A stretch of DNA of 56,886 nt from NCBI RefSeq assembly GCF_018607965.1, contig NZ_JABBAM010000095.1:24760-81645 (forward strand). The letters are read 5' to 3'. The position numbers were made by a program, and so were the translations under genes. The notes beneath the pieces were generated by a model. That model ran no database searches, had not been told where the DNA came from, and saw only the letters and a list, made by a program, of their open reading frames with translations. This stretch comes from Planktotalea sp. Its GTDB lineage: Bacteria > Pseudomonadota > Alphaproteobacteria > Rhodobacterales > Rhodobacteraceae. Positions 26,966-36,574 of this stretch are shown here, piece by piece (position 1 is the stretch's first letter; each line of letters starts with the position of its first letter).

Positions 26966-27351
26966 CACCCGAACTCATGGCCCTAACCCTTGCAGCCTTA
27001 CTTCAAGTTCTGCAATTCTGCGCATATTCCGCTACATCTATCCTGCAGGTCGGCGTCTATAAAGCCGCCGGTCCACGCGACAAAAAGATCGAACTCACAG
27101 GCACCGCCGGACGTTTTCAACGCGCGATGAACAATCACTTTGAGGGCCTGATCCTTTTCACAATCGCCGTTGTTGTCGTGACCTACACAGATCAATCCAG
27201 CAACGTAACAATGCTTGCAGCGTTCACATATCTGGGCGCGCGTATTCTATATGTCCCGGCCTACGTCTTTGGCCTTGCGCCTTGGCGTTCGCTCATCTGG
27301 TTCATTGGCCTTCTCGCAATCGTCGTCATGCTTTTGGCGGCGCTCTTTTAA
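26962..27351 (+). CDS. MAPEG family membrane protein
   Basis: The 129-residue protein has four membrane helices and the MAPEG pattern (AGRFQRAMNNHFEGLILFTI, then ARILYVPAYVFGL). The family contains glutathione-dependent transferases and related proteins; the bacterial members are mostly uncharacterised. The start (MTPELMALTL) overlaps the glycosyltransferase stop (ATGA). lpdA starts 46 bases downstream. Confidence 0.92.
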   Translation: MTPELMALTLAALLQVLQFCAYSATSILQVGVYKAAGPRDKKIELTGTAGRFQRAMNNHFEGLILFTIAVVVVTYTDQSSNVTMLAAFTYLGARILYVPAYVFGLAPWRSLIWFIGLLAIVVMLLAALF

Positions 27352-27397
27352 ATCATCCTCCCCATGTCTTGGCTCTTCCCACTGAAAAGGACACATC

Positions 27398-28786
27398 ATG
27401 TCTGACTATGACGTTATCGTAATCGGCTCCGGCCCCGGCGGCTATGTCTGCGCCATTCGCTGCGCGCAGCTCGGCCTCAAGACGGCCTGTGTAGAGGGGC
27501 GTGACACGTTGGGCGGCACTTGCCTAAACGTGGGCTGCATACCATCTAAGGCGCTGCTGCATGCGTCCCATCAGCTGCATGAAGCGGAGCATAACTTTGC
27601 CAAGATGGGCCTTAAGGGCAAAAGCCCTTCGGTAGATTGGACACAGATGCTCGCCTACAAGGACGAGGTGATCGAGGGAAACACCAAAGGCATCGAATTT
27701 CTGTTCAAGAAGAACAAGATTGATTGGCTCAAAGGATGGGGATCCATTCCAGAGGCCGGAAAAGTCAAAGTCGGTGATGACATCCACACTGCCAAGAACA
27801 TCATCGTTGCCTCTGGGTCTGAACCCTCATCTTTGCCCGGCATAGAGGTGGACGAAAAGATGGTCGTGACCTCAACAGGCGCGCTTGAACTTGGAAAAAT
27901 TCCCAAGAAGATGGTTGTCATTGGCGCAGGCGTTATCGGCCTAGAACTCGGCTCTGTCTATGCACGCCTTGGCGCAGAGGTAACGGTTGTTGAATTCCTT
28001 GACGCAATCACCCCTGGCATGGACGCAGAGGTACAAAAGACCTTTAAGCGCATTCTAACCAAGCAGGGTTTGAACTTTATCATGGGTGCTGCTGTGCAAG
28101 GCGTTGAAACCACGAAAACCAAGGCCAAAGTCACCTACAAGTTGCGCAAAGACAACAGCGAACATGTAATCGATGCGGATACCGTTCTCGTCGCGACGGG
28201 TCGACGTCCCTACACGGATGGTCTGGGTCTTGAAGCGCTTGGTGTGGAAATGTCAGACCGCGGCATGATTAAAACCGATAGCGCATGGCAGACCAACGTC
28301 AAAGGTATCTATGCGATCGGTGACGCTATTGATGGTCCAATGCTCGCCCACAAAGCCGAGGACGAGGGCATGGCAGCCGCCGAGCAAGTCGCAGGCAAGC
28401 ATGGTCATGTGAACTACGGCGTCATTCCGGGCGTGATCTACACCCACCCCGAGGTCGCGAATGTTGGCAAGACCGAACAAGAATTGAAAGAGGCTGGCGT
28501 GAACTACAAGGTTGGTAAGTTCTCGTTCATGGGCAACGGTCGTGCAAAAGCTAATTTTGCAGGCGACGGATTTGTAAAAATCCTCGCAGACAAGGATACA
28601 GATCGCATTTTAGGCGCGCACATCATTGGCCCAAGTGCGGGTGATCTGATCCATGAAGTCTGCGTTGCAATGGAATTCGGTGCATCAGCCGAAGACTTGG
28701 CAATGACGTGCCACGCGCACCCGACCTATTCAGAGGCGGTACGCGAAGCAGCCCTTGCCTGCGGCGACGGCGCAATCCACGCCTAA
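27398..28786 (+). CDS. lpdA: Dihydrolipoamide dehydrogenase (E3)
   Basis: The 462-residue flavoprotein reoxidises lipoyl groups of the 2-oxoglutarate dehydrogenase complex and passes electrons to NAD. FAD-binding [10 protein letters not shown] is at residues 10-19, the redox disulfide C42/C47 is in [12 protein letters not shown], the NAD site is in [19 protein letters not shown], and the C-terminal HAHPTYSE holds the catalytic His-Glu pair. AAAAGGACAC precedes the ATG. It is the last gene of the suc operon. Its stop and that of convergent plsC together form the palindrome TAACTTAAGTTA. Confidence 0.98.
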   Translation: MSDYDVIVIGSGPGGYVCAIRCAQLGLKTACVEGRDTLGGTCLNVGCIPSKALLHASHQLHEAEHNFAKMGLKGKSPSVDWTQMLAYKDEVIEGNTKGIEFLFKKNKIDWLKGWGSIPEAGKVKVGDDIHTAKNIIVASGSEPSSLPGIEVDEKMVVTSTGALELGKIPKKMVVIGAGVIGLELGSVYARLGAEVTVVEFLDAITPGMDAEVQKTFKRILTKQGLNFIMGAAVQGVETTKTKAKVTYKLRKDNSEHVIDADTVLVATGRRPYTDGLGLEALGVEMSDRGMIKTDSAWQTNVKGIYAIGDAIDGPMLAHKAEDEGMAAAEQVAGKHGHVNYGVIPGVIYTHPEVANVGKTEQELKEAGVNYKVGKFSFMGNGRAKANFAGDGFVKILADKDTDRILGAHIIGPSAGDLIHEVCVAMEFGASAEDLAMTCHAHPTYSEAVREAALACGDGAIHA

Positions 28787-28792
28787 CTTAAG

Positions 28793-29533
28793 TTAAGAAA
28801 CATCAAAACCCGCTTCACGCATCAATGCGTTGGAGCGGGCTTCAACCCTCTCTTCCAACAGCGCCATGAACTCATTGCGATCCACACCTGGCTCAATCGG
28901 TTCCAAAAATTCCACAACCGCAACACCCGGCTTGCGGTAAATCCCAGTGCGGGGCCAAAACACACCCACGTTTGTTGCCACTGGAAAACACGTTTGCCCA
29001 AGCTGTTCATACAGAATGCCCGTGCCACCTTTGTACGGTTTCTGCGCGCCCGGCGCGACACGCGTGCCTTGACTGTAGATAATCAACTGACCTGGTTCGA
29101 CCTGACCTACCTTCACATCTGCAACCATCTTTTCAATCGCTGCGCCACGCTTTCCACGATCAACAGCAATGCAATTCAGCAGCTTCGCGTATTGCCCAAC
29201 AACAGGGGTCCACAGGATCGACTTCTTCATGATGAATTTTCCTGAAGGGATCGCCGTGAAGATCATCATGATGTCTAGAAAGCTCTGGTGTTTCGCGGCA
29301 ACCAACCCAGGTTCAGTTGGCGGTGTGCCACGCACCTCAACCTTTAATCCGACCATCCAGCGCGCAGTCCAAAAAACCCAACGGCTATACGTCTTGCAGC
29401 ACGCCCGCGCACCGCGTTTTGAAAACAGTGCCCACGGTGCAAAGGCCAAGCCAATGATGGGCATCATGAAATAGATTTGTCCCACAAACAGCAACGAACG
29501 GACCCATTGCACGGGATTTTTCTTTTCGCTCAT
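28793..29533 (-). CDS. 1-acylglycerol-3-phosphate acyltransferase (PlsC-like)
   Basis: The 246-residue protein has an N-terminal membrane segment and the acyltransferase HX4D motif in KHQSFLD. The second motif is SQGTR instead of the common PEGTR. It should make phosphatidate at the inner membrane. The start chosen (MSEKKNPVQWV) overlaps the ftsX stop (ATGA); the track adds 31 residues lying inside ftsX. It converges with lpdA, with only six bases between the stops. Confidence 0.9.
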   Translation of the reverse strand: MSEKKNPVQWVRSLLFVGQIYFMMPIIGLAFAPWALFSKRGARACCKTYSRWVFWTARWMVGLKVEVRGTPPTEPGLVAAKHQSFLDIMMIFTAIPSGKFIMKKSILWTPVVGQYAKLLNCIAVDRGKRGAAIEKMVADVKVGQVEPGQLIIYSQGTRVAPGAQKPYKGGTGILYEQLGQTCFPVATNVGVFWPRTGIYRKPGVAVVEFLEPIEPGVDRNEFMALLEERVEARSNALMREAGFDVS

Positions 29534-30432
29534 GTGAGGCTCCGTAAGGTGTTGCGCGCGGCCATGCGCGTTGAAAGAAAGGCAACCAAAGCTGCCAAAA
29601 TCGGGACAAGTAACAAGAGCAACCAATGTGCCCCCTGAAAGCCAAGGCCCGTTAGAAAACCACCCTTTTCAGATGCGCTTGGCAGCAACAATAACGCTAT
29701 GGCCCCAAGAACTGTACCAATCGCGGAACCGCCCAAAGCACGCAAAGTGAACCGGCGCACAAAGGCCTGCGCAATATAGGCGTCGCGCGCGCCGACAAGG
29801 CGCATAACCGCGATGACCTGCACGTTTGCAGCTAAGGCTGCATTTGCCGCAAGCGTGATCATCGCGCCCGTCGCCATCCCAATCAGCAGTATCGACACCC
29901 AACCCAATAATCGTAGCGATCCCGCAGCGGACACCAACGGCGCACGCCAGCGCGCGTGATTGTCCAAAACCGCACCAGGCACTTCGCCCGCAAGGCGCAG
30001 GCGTAGACCATCCCCATCGAACCCATCCGCGCTTTCGATCACTTCGATCATCTGCGGCAAAGGCAAGGTATCCAGCGCCAAATCAGACCCAAACCAAGGG
30101 GCCAGCAATGCACGCTGTTCATCAAGCGTCAAAGCGCGTGCAGTTTCGACACCTTCTGTGGTGCGTAAAACATTGAGCGCCGCCTCGGTTTGCGCCGCCA
30201 TCTGTTCAACCGGCGCTGAAATTCGAACCGTCGCACTGCGCGCCAGTTCATCGCCCCACCGATTGGCAAGCCGTCCAGACGCGAGCGCCAGCGCCAGCGC
30301 GAACACGACCAAAAAGGCCATCGCGGCAGAGCTGAAAACCGTCAAACGAACCGTAAATCCTGTGGGCGGAACAACCCGTTCTGCCTGCGCATCGCAAATC
30401 GCAAAGTCTAGGATCGAACGAAGCGCGCTCAT
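29530..30432 (-). CDS. ftsX: Cell division ABC transporter permease FtsX
   Basis: The 300-residue membrane protein has one N-terminal helix (VFSSAAMAFLVVFALALALA), a periplasmic domain and three more helices with the FtsX-type segment NVQVIAVMRLVGARDAYIA. With FtsE it relays signals to cell-wall hydrolases at division. Its start overlaps the ftsE stop and its stop overlaps the plsC start. Confidence 0.93.
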   Translation of the reverse strand: MSALRSILDFAICDAQAERVVPPTGFTVRLTVFSSAAMAFLVVFALALALASGRLANRWGDELARSATVRISAPVEQMAAQTEAALNVLRTTEGVETARALTLDEQRALLAPWFGSDLALDTLPLPQMIEVIESADGFDGDGLRLRLAGEVPGAVLDNHARWRAPLVSAAGSLRLLGWVSILLIGMATGAMITLAANAALAANVQVIAVMRLVGARDAYIAQAFVRRFTLRALGGSAIGTVLGAIALLLLPSASEKGGFLTGLGFQGAHWLLLLLVPILAALVAFLSTRMAARNTLRSLT

Positions 30433-31106
30433 AAATCTGCCCCTGCCAATTGCAACCGACGACCAGAAATCCGCAGGACACGCGCTTGAACATGGTTTTT
30501 AGCAGCGCGAATCAATCCCAAATCATGGGTCGCTATCATGATCGTTTTGCCCATCTTGTTCAGCTCGATCAGCAAACTCAGCAAGCGTTGGGACATTTCC
30601 CAATCTACGTTCCCTGTGGGTTCGTCCGCTAAAATAACATCAGGCGACATGATCAAAGCCCGCGCAAGGGCCGCACGTTGACGTTCCCCTCCAGACAATT
30701 CAGGCGGCATCGCATCAATACGCGAGGTCAGCCCAACCCAACCCATCAATTCCTTGAGGTTCGCATCGTCATCGACCGCTTCTAGCCCACTCACCGTCAA
30801 AGGCAGCAACAAGTTTTCGCGCAAGCTAAGGTGGTCCAAAAACTGACAATCTTGGTGGACCACCCCGACACGGCGACGCGCGATTGCAATGTCATCACGA
30901 CTCATCTGACGTACATCATCGCCGAAAACTCGGACGAAACCCGCAGTGGGAACCAACGCACCGTAGCACAGCTTCAAGAATGTCGTCTTACCAGACCCCG
31001 AAGGGCCCGTCAGAAAATGAAAGGACCCGGGTGCCAATCGCAAGGACACCTCATTGAAAAGCTCTCCACCGCTATAGCTATGGGCAACTGTATCGAACTC
31101 AATCAA
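30429..31106 (-). CDS. ftsE: Cell division ATP-binding protein FtsE
   Basis: The 225-residue ABC ATPase has Walker A GPSGSGKTT, signature LSGGERQRAALARAL, Walker B VILADEP and the switch histidine in IATHDLGLI. It drives FtsX. It is the first gene of the ftsE-ftsX-plsC operon and is divergent from the MJ0042 zinc-ribbon gene. Confidence 0.96.
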   Translation of the reverse strand: MIEFDTVAHSYSGGELFNEVSLRLAPGSFHFLTGPSGSGKTTFLKLCYGALVPTAGFVRVFGDDVRQMSRDDIAIARRRVGVVHQDCQFLDHLSLRENLLLPLTVSGLEAVDDDANLKELMGWVGLTSRIDAMPPELSGGERQRAALARALIMSPDVILADEPTGNVDWEMSQRLLSLLIELNKMGKTIMIATHDLGLIRAAKNHVQARVLRISGRRLQLAGADL

Positions 31107-31212
31107 GGTTTAGCCTTTCCTACGCGCTGCCGACTTAGGCACCAATAGCGCTGTTGTGCCTGACGAACGCGGTGGATTCAATCACTCGTCAACGGATCGT
31201 TGGAATGGGATT

Positions 31213-31240
31213 TACCATATGCGCCGCGCGTCATATGGTA
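31213..31240. promoter_or_regulatory. Inverted repeat in the ftsE / zinc-ribbon divergent promoter region
   Basis: TACCATATG and CATATGGTA are perfect nine-base arms around a ten-base GC-rich spacer. An alternative stem (GCGCG/CGCGC, 31225-31245) overlaps it. It lies 52 bases before the zinc-ribbon gene start and is a candidate operator. Confidence 0.4.
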
Positions 31241-31291
31241 CGCGCTGTATGGATCGCAAGTGGTCCACCTAGATTGTTAATGAGGCTAGGT

Positions 31292-32128
31292 ATGAAAACG
31301 CGTCTGATTTGCCCAAATTGCGGGGCTCAATACGAAGTTCCAACCGAAGTGATCCCCGCTGAGGGCCGTGACGTGCAGTGCTCTGCGTGTTCAAATACTT
31401 GGTTTCAAACGCATCCCGACCACGATGCAGCACTCGCTGACGAAGTAGATACGCCTAGCGTTGAACCTGTCGCGTCCCCACCAGAGCCAGAACCGATTGC
31501 TGAGTCTTTCGAAGAACAACAGCCAATGCCCCAAGCAACGCGGCGTGAGCTTGATCCAAATATTTCCGACGTTCTGCGCGAAGAAGCCGAATTCGAAGCT
31601 GCCGCACGTGCTCAGGATCAAGGAGAATCAATAGAAACCCAGCCCGATCTTGGGCTTGATTCACAAACTGAGGACGAAAGCGAGCGACGTGCGCGCGAAG
31701 CACGCGAACGCATGGCCCGCATGAGCGGTGAACCTGTACCTGCCGAGGTTGCAGTTGCGTCTGCGACAGCAGCGTCGGGCTCGCGCCGCGATCTGTTACC
31801 TGATATCGAAGAGATCAACTCAACTTTGCGATCCTCCGGTGAACGTCGTCGTCCGGCTGAGGCGACCGATGCCGACCTTGCGGGCACCAAGCCGCGCATC
31901 CAGCGTAAAGGCCATGGGTTCCGTCGTAGTTTTACAATGATCATTTTGTTGGCTGCGCTTGCCATCGGCGCATACGTGTTTGGCCCCAAGATTTCTGCGA
32001 TGTTGCCTGCTGCTGAACCCTACGTCGCACAGTACAGCGGCGCAGTTGAAAGCGCGCGCACATGGCTTGGGTCATCAGTTGACAAGGGTCTTGCATGGCT
32101 CGATCAGATGGCATCCGAAAATCTTTAA
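31292..32128 (+). CDS. MJ0042-type zinc-ribbon membrane protein
   Basis: The 278-residue protein starts with an MJ0042 zinc ribbon (LICPNCGAQYEVP and VQCSACSNTWF, four cysteines). A long acidic, low-complexity cytoplasmic stretch follows, then a single membrane helix near residue 218 (SFTMIILLAALAIGAYVFG) and a short outer tail. Such zinc-ribbon membrane proteins are common in Alphaproteobacteria; the function is unknown. The start is the ATG after GAGG; the track start is 46 codons upstream. Its stop is three bases from the convergent TIGR02302 gene stop. Confidence 0.9.
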   Translation: MKTRLICPNCGAQYEVPTEVIPAEGRDVQCSACSNTWFQTHPDHDAALADEVDTPSVEPVASPPEPEPIAESFEEQQPMPQATRRELDPNISDVLREEAEFEAAARAQDQGESIETQPDLGLDSQTEDESERRAREARERMARMSGEPVPAEVAVASATAASGSRRDLLPDIEEINSTLRSSGERRRPAEATDADLAGTKPRIQRKGHGFRRSFTMIILLAALAIGAYVFGPKISAMLPAAEPYVAQYSGAVESARTWLGSSVDKGLAWLDQMASENL

Positions 32129-32131
32129 GAT

Positions 32132-34699
32132 TTAGAAACGATCCAACAAGCGGCGCAGGTAGTCGCGTTCCACTTCGGGACGCACGCTTTCGCCGCTGCG
32201 TTTTCGAATTTCATCCAACAACTCACGCGCGCGGCGATAGACGTCTTCGCCTTGCAACAAGCCTTGATCAGTTCCCGCCTGACCATTCGCACCGGGGGAA
32301 CGACCAAGTGGGTCACGCTGTTCACCACCCTCGCGACCGTCAGCCGTCCCTTGCTGGCCTTCACGACCCTCTGCTTCGGCCATTGCCTCACCAAGATTGC
32401 GCATACCATCACGCAAGGCATCCATGGCCTCTGCTTGGCGATCTATCGCTTCGGCCAAATCATTTTGCTCAATCGCATCGCCTGCACCGCGCATAGCGTC
32501 TTCAGCACGCTCTAACGCATCACGCGCGGCATCCCCCGCCTCGGACCCTTGCCCCGGAAGCGCGCCGCGTTGGCGTTCAATTTCTTGGCGCAAGGCTTCC
32601 TGCCGTTCTGAAAGACTACCTGCGCCGTCCCCAGTTTGTGAACCGTCTTGCCCTTGACCTTCGCCCGACTGGCCCTCGTGGGATTCACCACGCCCTTGGC
32701 CGCCGTTGCTCCCCTCGTTACCTTCGTTTTCGCCAGTTTGTGTATTCGGGTTATATTGCTCTTGCAAGTCACGGAACGCTTGATCGGATAAACCCTGCTG
32801 ACCCCGCAAAGCATCGGCCAAATCATCCATGGCCTGCTGACCTTGGGATTGCTGTTCGCCTTGACCACTCTGTCCCTCGGCGATTTGCATATTCTCCATC
32901 ATTTCCTGAAGCTCTTGCAGCGCTTGTTCGGCCTCGGCCATGCGGCCTTGTTCCATCAGCTCTTGAATGCGGTCCATCATCTTTTGCAGATCGTCCTGCG
33001 TCATTTGCATCGCGTCGTCTTGATTGCCCGCTTGGCGATCTTGCTGTTCCCCATTTTGCGCCGTTTCGCGCTGCAATTGCTGAATATAATTCTCGTTGGC
33101 ACGGCGCAGCTCGTCCATCAGCTCAGCAATTTCTTCGTCGCTGGCACCGTTCTTCATCGCCTCAGATAGACGTTCCTGCGCACGGCGCATCCGCTCTAAC
33201 GCGTCCTCGACATCGCCGTCCTCAATCAACAACGCCAGATCCCAAAGCGCTTGCGCTGCCTCGTCGCGTGTCTCGTTTGTAAAACCGTCGTAAGCAATCT
33301 GCGTTTCAATGCGGCGCAAAATCACCCGCACGCGCAGATACGCCGTTTCCGAGCGGAACATGTCACCCGGGCGATGCGATATTGCTCGGATCATTTGGGC
33401 GGTGCGACCCGCGTTCGTTTTGGACCACATTAGCCACTGACGTTGTTCAATCAATGCCCGCGCCATCGGGTCGAAAAAACGTCGTCCGGGAAGGATCAAA
33501 TGTGTTGTGTTAATTTCAGAGGTTTGTTCCTTTGCATCGCTTACAGTCATTGAAACGAGCGTTGGAAGGTTTGCAAAAGGATGTTCTGAGAAATCACCAA
33601 ACAGCGTTTCGGAGAAATCACTGCGATCCCCAGAAATCGGGAGCGGCAGATCAAGTTCGATGGTCGCGCGCGGCTCTGGATCGACCTCAAAGCCATAGCG
33701 CCGCGTGATCGCACCCAGATCAAGCGCGATTTGCGCTGTTCCGCTGGTCACGTCATAGTCATCCGAGGCCGCGAATGGCAGGCTCATCACCCCGTTCGCA
33801 CCGCGCTCAACGGCACCCGTCACTTCGACACGCGGGGCGCTGTCAGGGACAACCGTGATGTCCCAGCTTGCGCCATTTGGCCCAGCGACGTCTAACGTTC
33901 CACTCTTTTGTGCAAGGAAACTCTGCTCAGGGTCGGCAACACTACCCATATCTTGTAGCCGCGCAGACACCGTCTCAGACACCGTCAGCGCCCCGGTTTC
34001 GCCGTACAAACGCAGGCTGATCTGGCTGCCTTCCGGCACTTCGAATTGCCCATCTTGATCGCTTAAATATAGGCTCGGCTTTCCGGTGTACGCTGGCGGT
34101 TCAACCCAGCCTTCCCAGACAGGACCACTCGCCAAATCGGTACTACCTTGCGCAATCTCGCTCACACTTCCAACGCGCCAAAGCGACCCGAACAGCAAGG
34201 CGACACCCAGTAAAAGCACTGCAACGTAGCGCAGCGCAAATGGATCACGCGCGGCCAGCCGAACGCTTGGCTTTACCGCCTTAGCATTGTTTGCACGCTG
34301 CGCCATGCGCATTTGATGCGCGCGCCAAACGGCTGCAGATGCCTCATCTTGCGGCCCAATCGCTTGGCTATCCATCAACGTTTGAATTGGCCGCCCCTTC
34401 AGGCTGGCATCCAAACGCGCACGCGCTTCAATTCGGCTGGGCAGTCGGAATTTGATAAATCCGCGCACCAGAAAAACAAGCGCAGCGATGCACGACAGAA
34501 CGGCCAAACCCCAAACCGCTTCAATCGGGAACGTCTCGTGCCACCCCAACATCAATGCGCCAAGCACCGCGATCACAAAGCTCCAAAGCGGCCAAAGGGC
34601 GCGTGCAGCACTCTCGGCAATCATCCCAAACCACGTCAGCAGCAAAGGACCGCGCAACCGCGCGAGCGTTTTGGATTGCTGAGACGTATTTTGCGTCAT
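32132..34699 (-). CDS. TIGR02302 / DUF4175 family large membrane protein
   Basis: The 855-residue protein has N-terminal membrane helices (WPLWSFVIAVLGALMLGW; VAVLLLGVALLFGSLW), a large extracytoplasmic central part, and a long C-terminal third rich in Gln, Glu and Gly (for example QELQEMMENMQIAEGQSGQG), probably coiled coil and disordered. This matches the DUF4175/TIGR02302 family of Alphaproteobacteria, which has no known biochemical role. GGAG precedes the chosen ATG; the track start is six codons earlier. It is followed on the left by the convergent zinc-ribbon gene and preceded by lysA on the same strand. Confidence 0.92.
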   Translation of the reverse strand: MTQNTSQQSKTLARLRGPLLLTWFGMIAESAARALWPLWSFVIAVLGALMLGWHETFPIEAVWGLAVLSCIAALVFLVRGFIKFRLPSRIEARARLDASLKGRPIQTLMDSQAIGPQDEASAAVWRAHQMRMAQRANNAKAVKPSVRLAARDPFALRYVAVLLLGVALLFGSLWRVGSVSEIAQGSTDLASGPVWEGWVEPPAYTGKPSLYLSDQDGQFEVPEGSQISLRLYGETGALTVSETVSARLQDMGSVADPEQSFLAQKSGTLDVAGPNGASWDITVVPDSAPRVEVTGAVERGANGVMSLPFAASDDYDVTSGTAQIALDLGAITRRYGFEVDPEPRATIELDLPLPISGDRSDFSETLFGDFSEHPFANLPTLVSMTVSDAKEQTSEINTTHLILPGRRFFDPMARALIEQRQWLMWSKTNAGRTAQMIRAISHRPGDMFRSETAYLRVRVILRRIETQIAYDGFTNETRDEAAQALWDLALLIEDGDVEDALERMRRAQERLSEAMKNGASDEEIAELMDELRRANENYIQQLQRETAQNGEQQDRQAGNQDDAMQMTQDDLQKMMDRIQELMEQGRMAEAEQALQELQEMMENMQIAEGQSGQGEQQSQGQQAMDDLADALRGQQGLSDQAFRDLQEQYNPNTQTGENEGNEGSNGGQGRGESHEGQSGEGQGQDGSQTGDGAGSLSERQEALRQEIERQRGALPGQGSEAGDAARDALERAEDAMRGAGDAIEQNDLAEAIDRQAEAMDALRDGMRNLGEAMAEAEGREGQQGTADGREGGEQRDPLGRSPGANGQAGTDQGLLQGEDVYRRARELLDEIRKRSGESVRPEVERDYLRRLLDRF

Positions 34700-34733
34700 G
34701 CGGTGCTCCACGCTCAAACGCGCGGTGTGCGCG

Positions 34734-35999
34734 TCAAAGCCATTCAGGGATGGTATCTCGATTTATCATTTCGTCAAAGGTAGGGCGTGGTCGAATGACA
34801 GCAAATTGATCGCCCTTCACCAAGACTTCGGGGATCATAGGTCGTGTGTTGTACTCAGACGACATCACAGCGCCGTAGGCACCCGCTGAACGGAACGCGA
34901 CCAAATCACCCGCTTTGAGAGGTGGCAAATGGCGTCCTTTTGCAAACGTGTCACCGCTTTCACAAATAGGTCCAACGACGTCATAAGGTTGCGGCAGCAC
35001 GCCTGCTTCTGCCTCAATAACAGGCACGATATCGTGGTGTGCATCATACATCGCAGGACGAATAAGATCGTTCATCGCCCCATCTATTATGAGAAATTCG
35101 CGATCTTCACCTGATTTCACATAGATCACTTCGCTAACCATCAGACCCGCATTCCCCGAAATCAAACGACCCGGCTCGATCTCGATTTCGCACCCTAGAT
35201 GACCAACACATTTCTTGATCAAAGCACCATATTCCGACGGCAATGGTGGAGCCTCGTTTGAGCGCGCATATGGAATGCCCAACCCGCCTCCAAGGTCCAA
35301 ACGCATGATCTCGTGACCATCGGCGCGAAGTTGCTCAGTCAGCTCCGCGACTTTATTGTAGGCAGCTTCAAACGGCGCAAGATCGGTCAATTGGCTACCG
35401 ATATGCACGTCGATGCCAATCACCTTAAGACCGGGCAACGACGCGGCCAGCGCATAGACTTCGCGCGCTCGGCTGATTGGGATACCAAACTTGTTCTCTG
35501 ATTTACCCGTCGCGATCTTGGCGTGGGTCTTGGCATCAACATCAGGATTCACACGGATCGTGATCGGCGCAATGGCACCAAGCTCACTCGCAATCTCGGA
35601 AATGACCTGCATCTCTGGCTCGCTCTCAACGTTGAACTGGCGAATGCCACCTTCTAACGCCATGCGCACTTCGTCACGCGTTTTACCGATACCGGAAAAG
35701 ACGATTCTATCGCCTTGCACACCCGCCGCCTTCGCGCGCGCGTATTCGCCGCCAGACACAACATCCATGCCTGCGCCAAGGGCCGCCAAGGTTTTAAGGA
35801 TCGCCTGATTGGACGCAGCCTTCATGGCATAACAGACCAAGTGCTCCATGCCCGCGAGCGCTTCATCAAATAGCTTAAAATGCCGCTCCAACGTCGCTGT
35901 TGAATAGACATAAAACGGCGTGCCCACGCTGGCAGCAATCTCGCTGACCGGGACATCTTCGGCGTACAATGCGCCGTCACGATAAAGAAAATGATCCAT
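34734..35999 (-). CDS. lysA: Diaminopimelate decarboxylase
   Basis: The 421-residue PLP enzyme makes L-lysine from meso-diaminopimelate. The PLP lysine is K60 in CYAMKAASN. HIGSQLTD, the glycine-rich LDLGGGLGIPY, EPGRLI, and CESGDTFAKGR (active-site Cys) are all present. The track start is 16 codons early; MDHFLYRDGALYAEDVPV is the family N-terminus. It is in a row with argH, the LptM-like gene and the DUF2834 gene on the minus strand. Confidence 0.97.
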   Translation of the reverse strand: MDHFLYRDGALYAEDVPVSEIAASVGTPFYVYSTATLERHFKLFDEALAGMEHLVCYAMKAASNQAILKTLAALGAGMDVVSGGEYARAKAAGVQGDRIVFSGIGKTRDEVRMALEGGIRQFNVESEPEMQVISEIASELGAIAPITIRVNPDVDAKTHAKIATGKSENKFGIPISRAREVYALAASLPGLKVIGIDVHIGSQLTDLAPFEAAYNKVAELTEQLRADGHEIMRLDLGGGLGIPYARSNEAPPLPSEYGALIKKCVGHLGCEIEIEPGRLISGNAGLMVSEVIYVKSGEDREFLIIDGAMNDLIRPAMYDAHHDIVPVIEAEAGVLPQPYDVVGPICESGDTFAKGRHLPPLKAGDLVAFRSAGAYGAVMSSEYNTRPMIPEVLVKGDQFAVIRPRPTFDEMINRDTIPEWL

Positions 36000-36073
36000 G
36001 CGCGATTGGATAATCAGAATCCAGCGCGCATACAATCGGTATTGCACAGCGTTTGAGGAGTGCTGTGGTTAAA

Positions 36074-36391
36074 CTAGACGACTGGGCGCGTGCGCAAGAA
36101 TAGATATAACGGCAGTCCGCAGCTCACACCGATGCAAAACGTCGCTGGGATAGCAATCAACGCACTCCAATTGCGACGTGTGAAGACCTCCGCCAAAATC
36201 CAAATCGTCAACGCAATTGCCGCAATCGTCAAATCCCAAACCAGACCCGAGCTGGCAGCATTGCTGTGCCACGCATCCACCATTTTCATGATGTCCCACC
36301 CTTCGGCCTGAAACCACTGGACGAAATAATACATTGGGTGGATCGCCCCCCAAACAGCAAGCGCGAGGTAGACCATACGCAAAACAGACAT
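36074..36391 (-). CDS. DUF2834 membrane protein
   Basis: The 105-residue protein has three hydrophobic segments (VYLALAVWGAIHPMYYFVQW; LTIAAIALTIWILAEVF; ALIAIPATFCIGVSCGLPLY) in the DUF2834 pattern. It starts nine bases after the small lipoprotein gene and ends 74 bases before lysA. The function is unknown. Confidence 0.85.
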   Translation of the reverse strand: MSVLRMVYLALAVWGAIHPMYYFVQWFQAEGWDIMKMVDAWHSNAASSGLVWDLTIAAIALTIWILAEVFTRRNWSALIAIPATFCIGVSCGLPLYLFLRTRPVV

Positions 36392-36400
36392 AACAAATCC

Positions 36401-36574
36401 CTACTCTTCGAGTGCGTCTACTAATTCAGCATCTGCTGTATCTTTTGCGACTTGCGCCGCGGCCCTATCAGCAAGACGTTCCTTCAATGACTTGGTGGGT
36501 GTCAACGGAGCTCCATCCGCACCACACGCCGCAAGAAACGCGAGTACCAAAAGACCAGATACAATGCGTATCAT
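36401..36574 (-). CDS. LptM-like small lipoprotein (too short for the ORF track)
   Basis: Reading the minus strand from the ATG that overlaps the argH stop (ATGA) gives a 57-residue ORF. It has a lipoprotein signal [16 protein letters not shown] with lipobox LAAC, then [17 protein letters not shown] and a charged helical tail ending in TAG. The CG-x-x-G-x-x-L-x-P pattern after the lipid-modified cysteine matches the short LPAM/LptM lipoproteins, which in Enterobacteria are encoded beside lysA and help LptD mature. Neighbouring lysA supports the match, but the role here is inference. Confidence 0.8.
   Translation of the reverse strand: MIRIVSGLLVLAFLAACGADGAPLTPTKSLKERLADRAAAQVAKDTADAELVDALEE

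Noticed and set aside
28784-28795. TAACTTAAGTTA as an operator
   Set aside because: The palindrome is made of the two convergent stop codons and a few bases between, at gene ends; a regulatory role is not needed to explain it.
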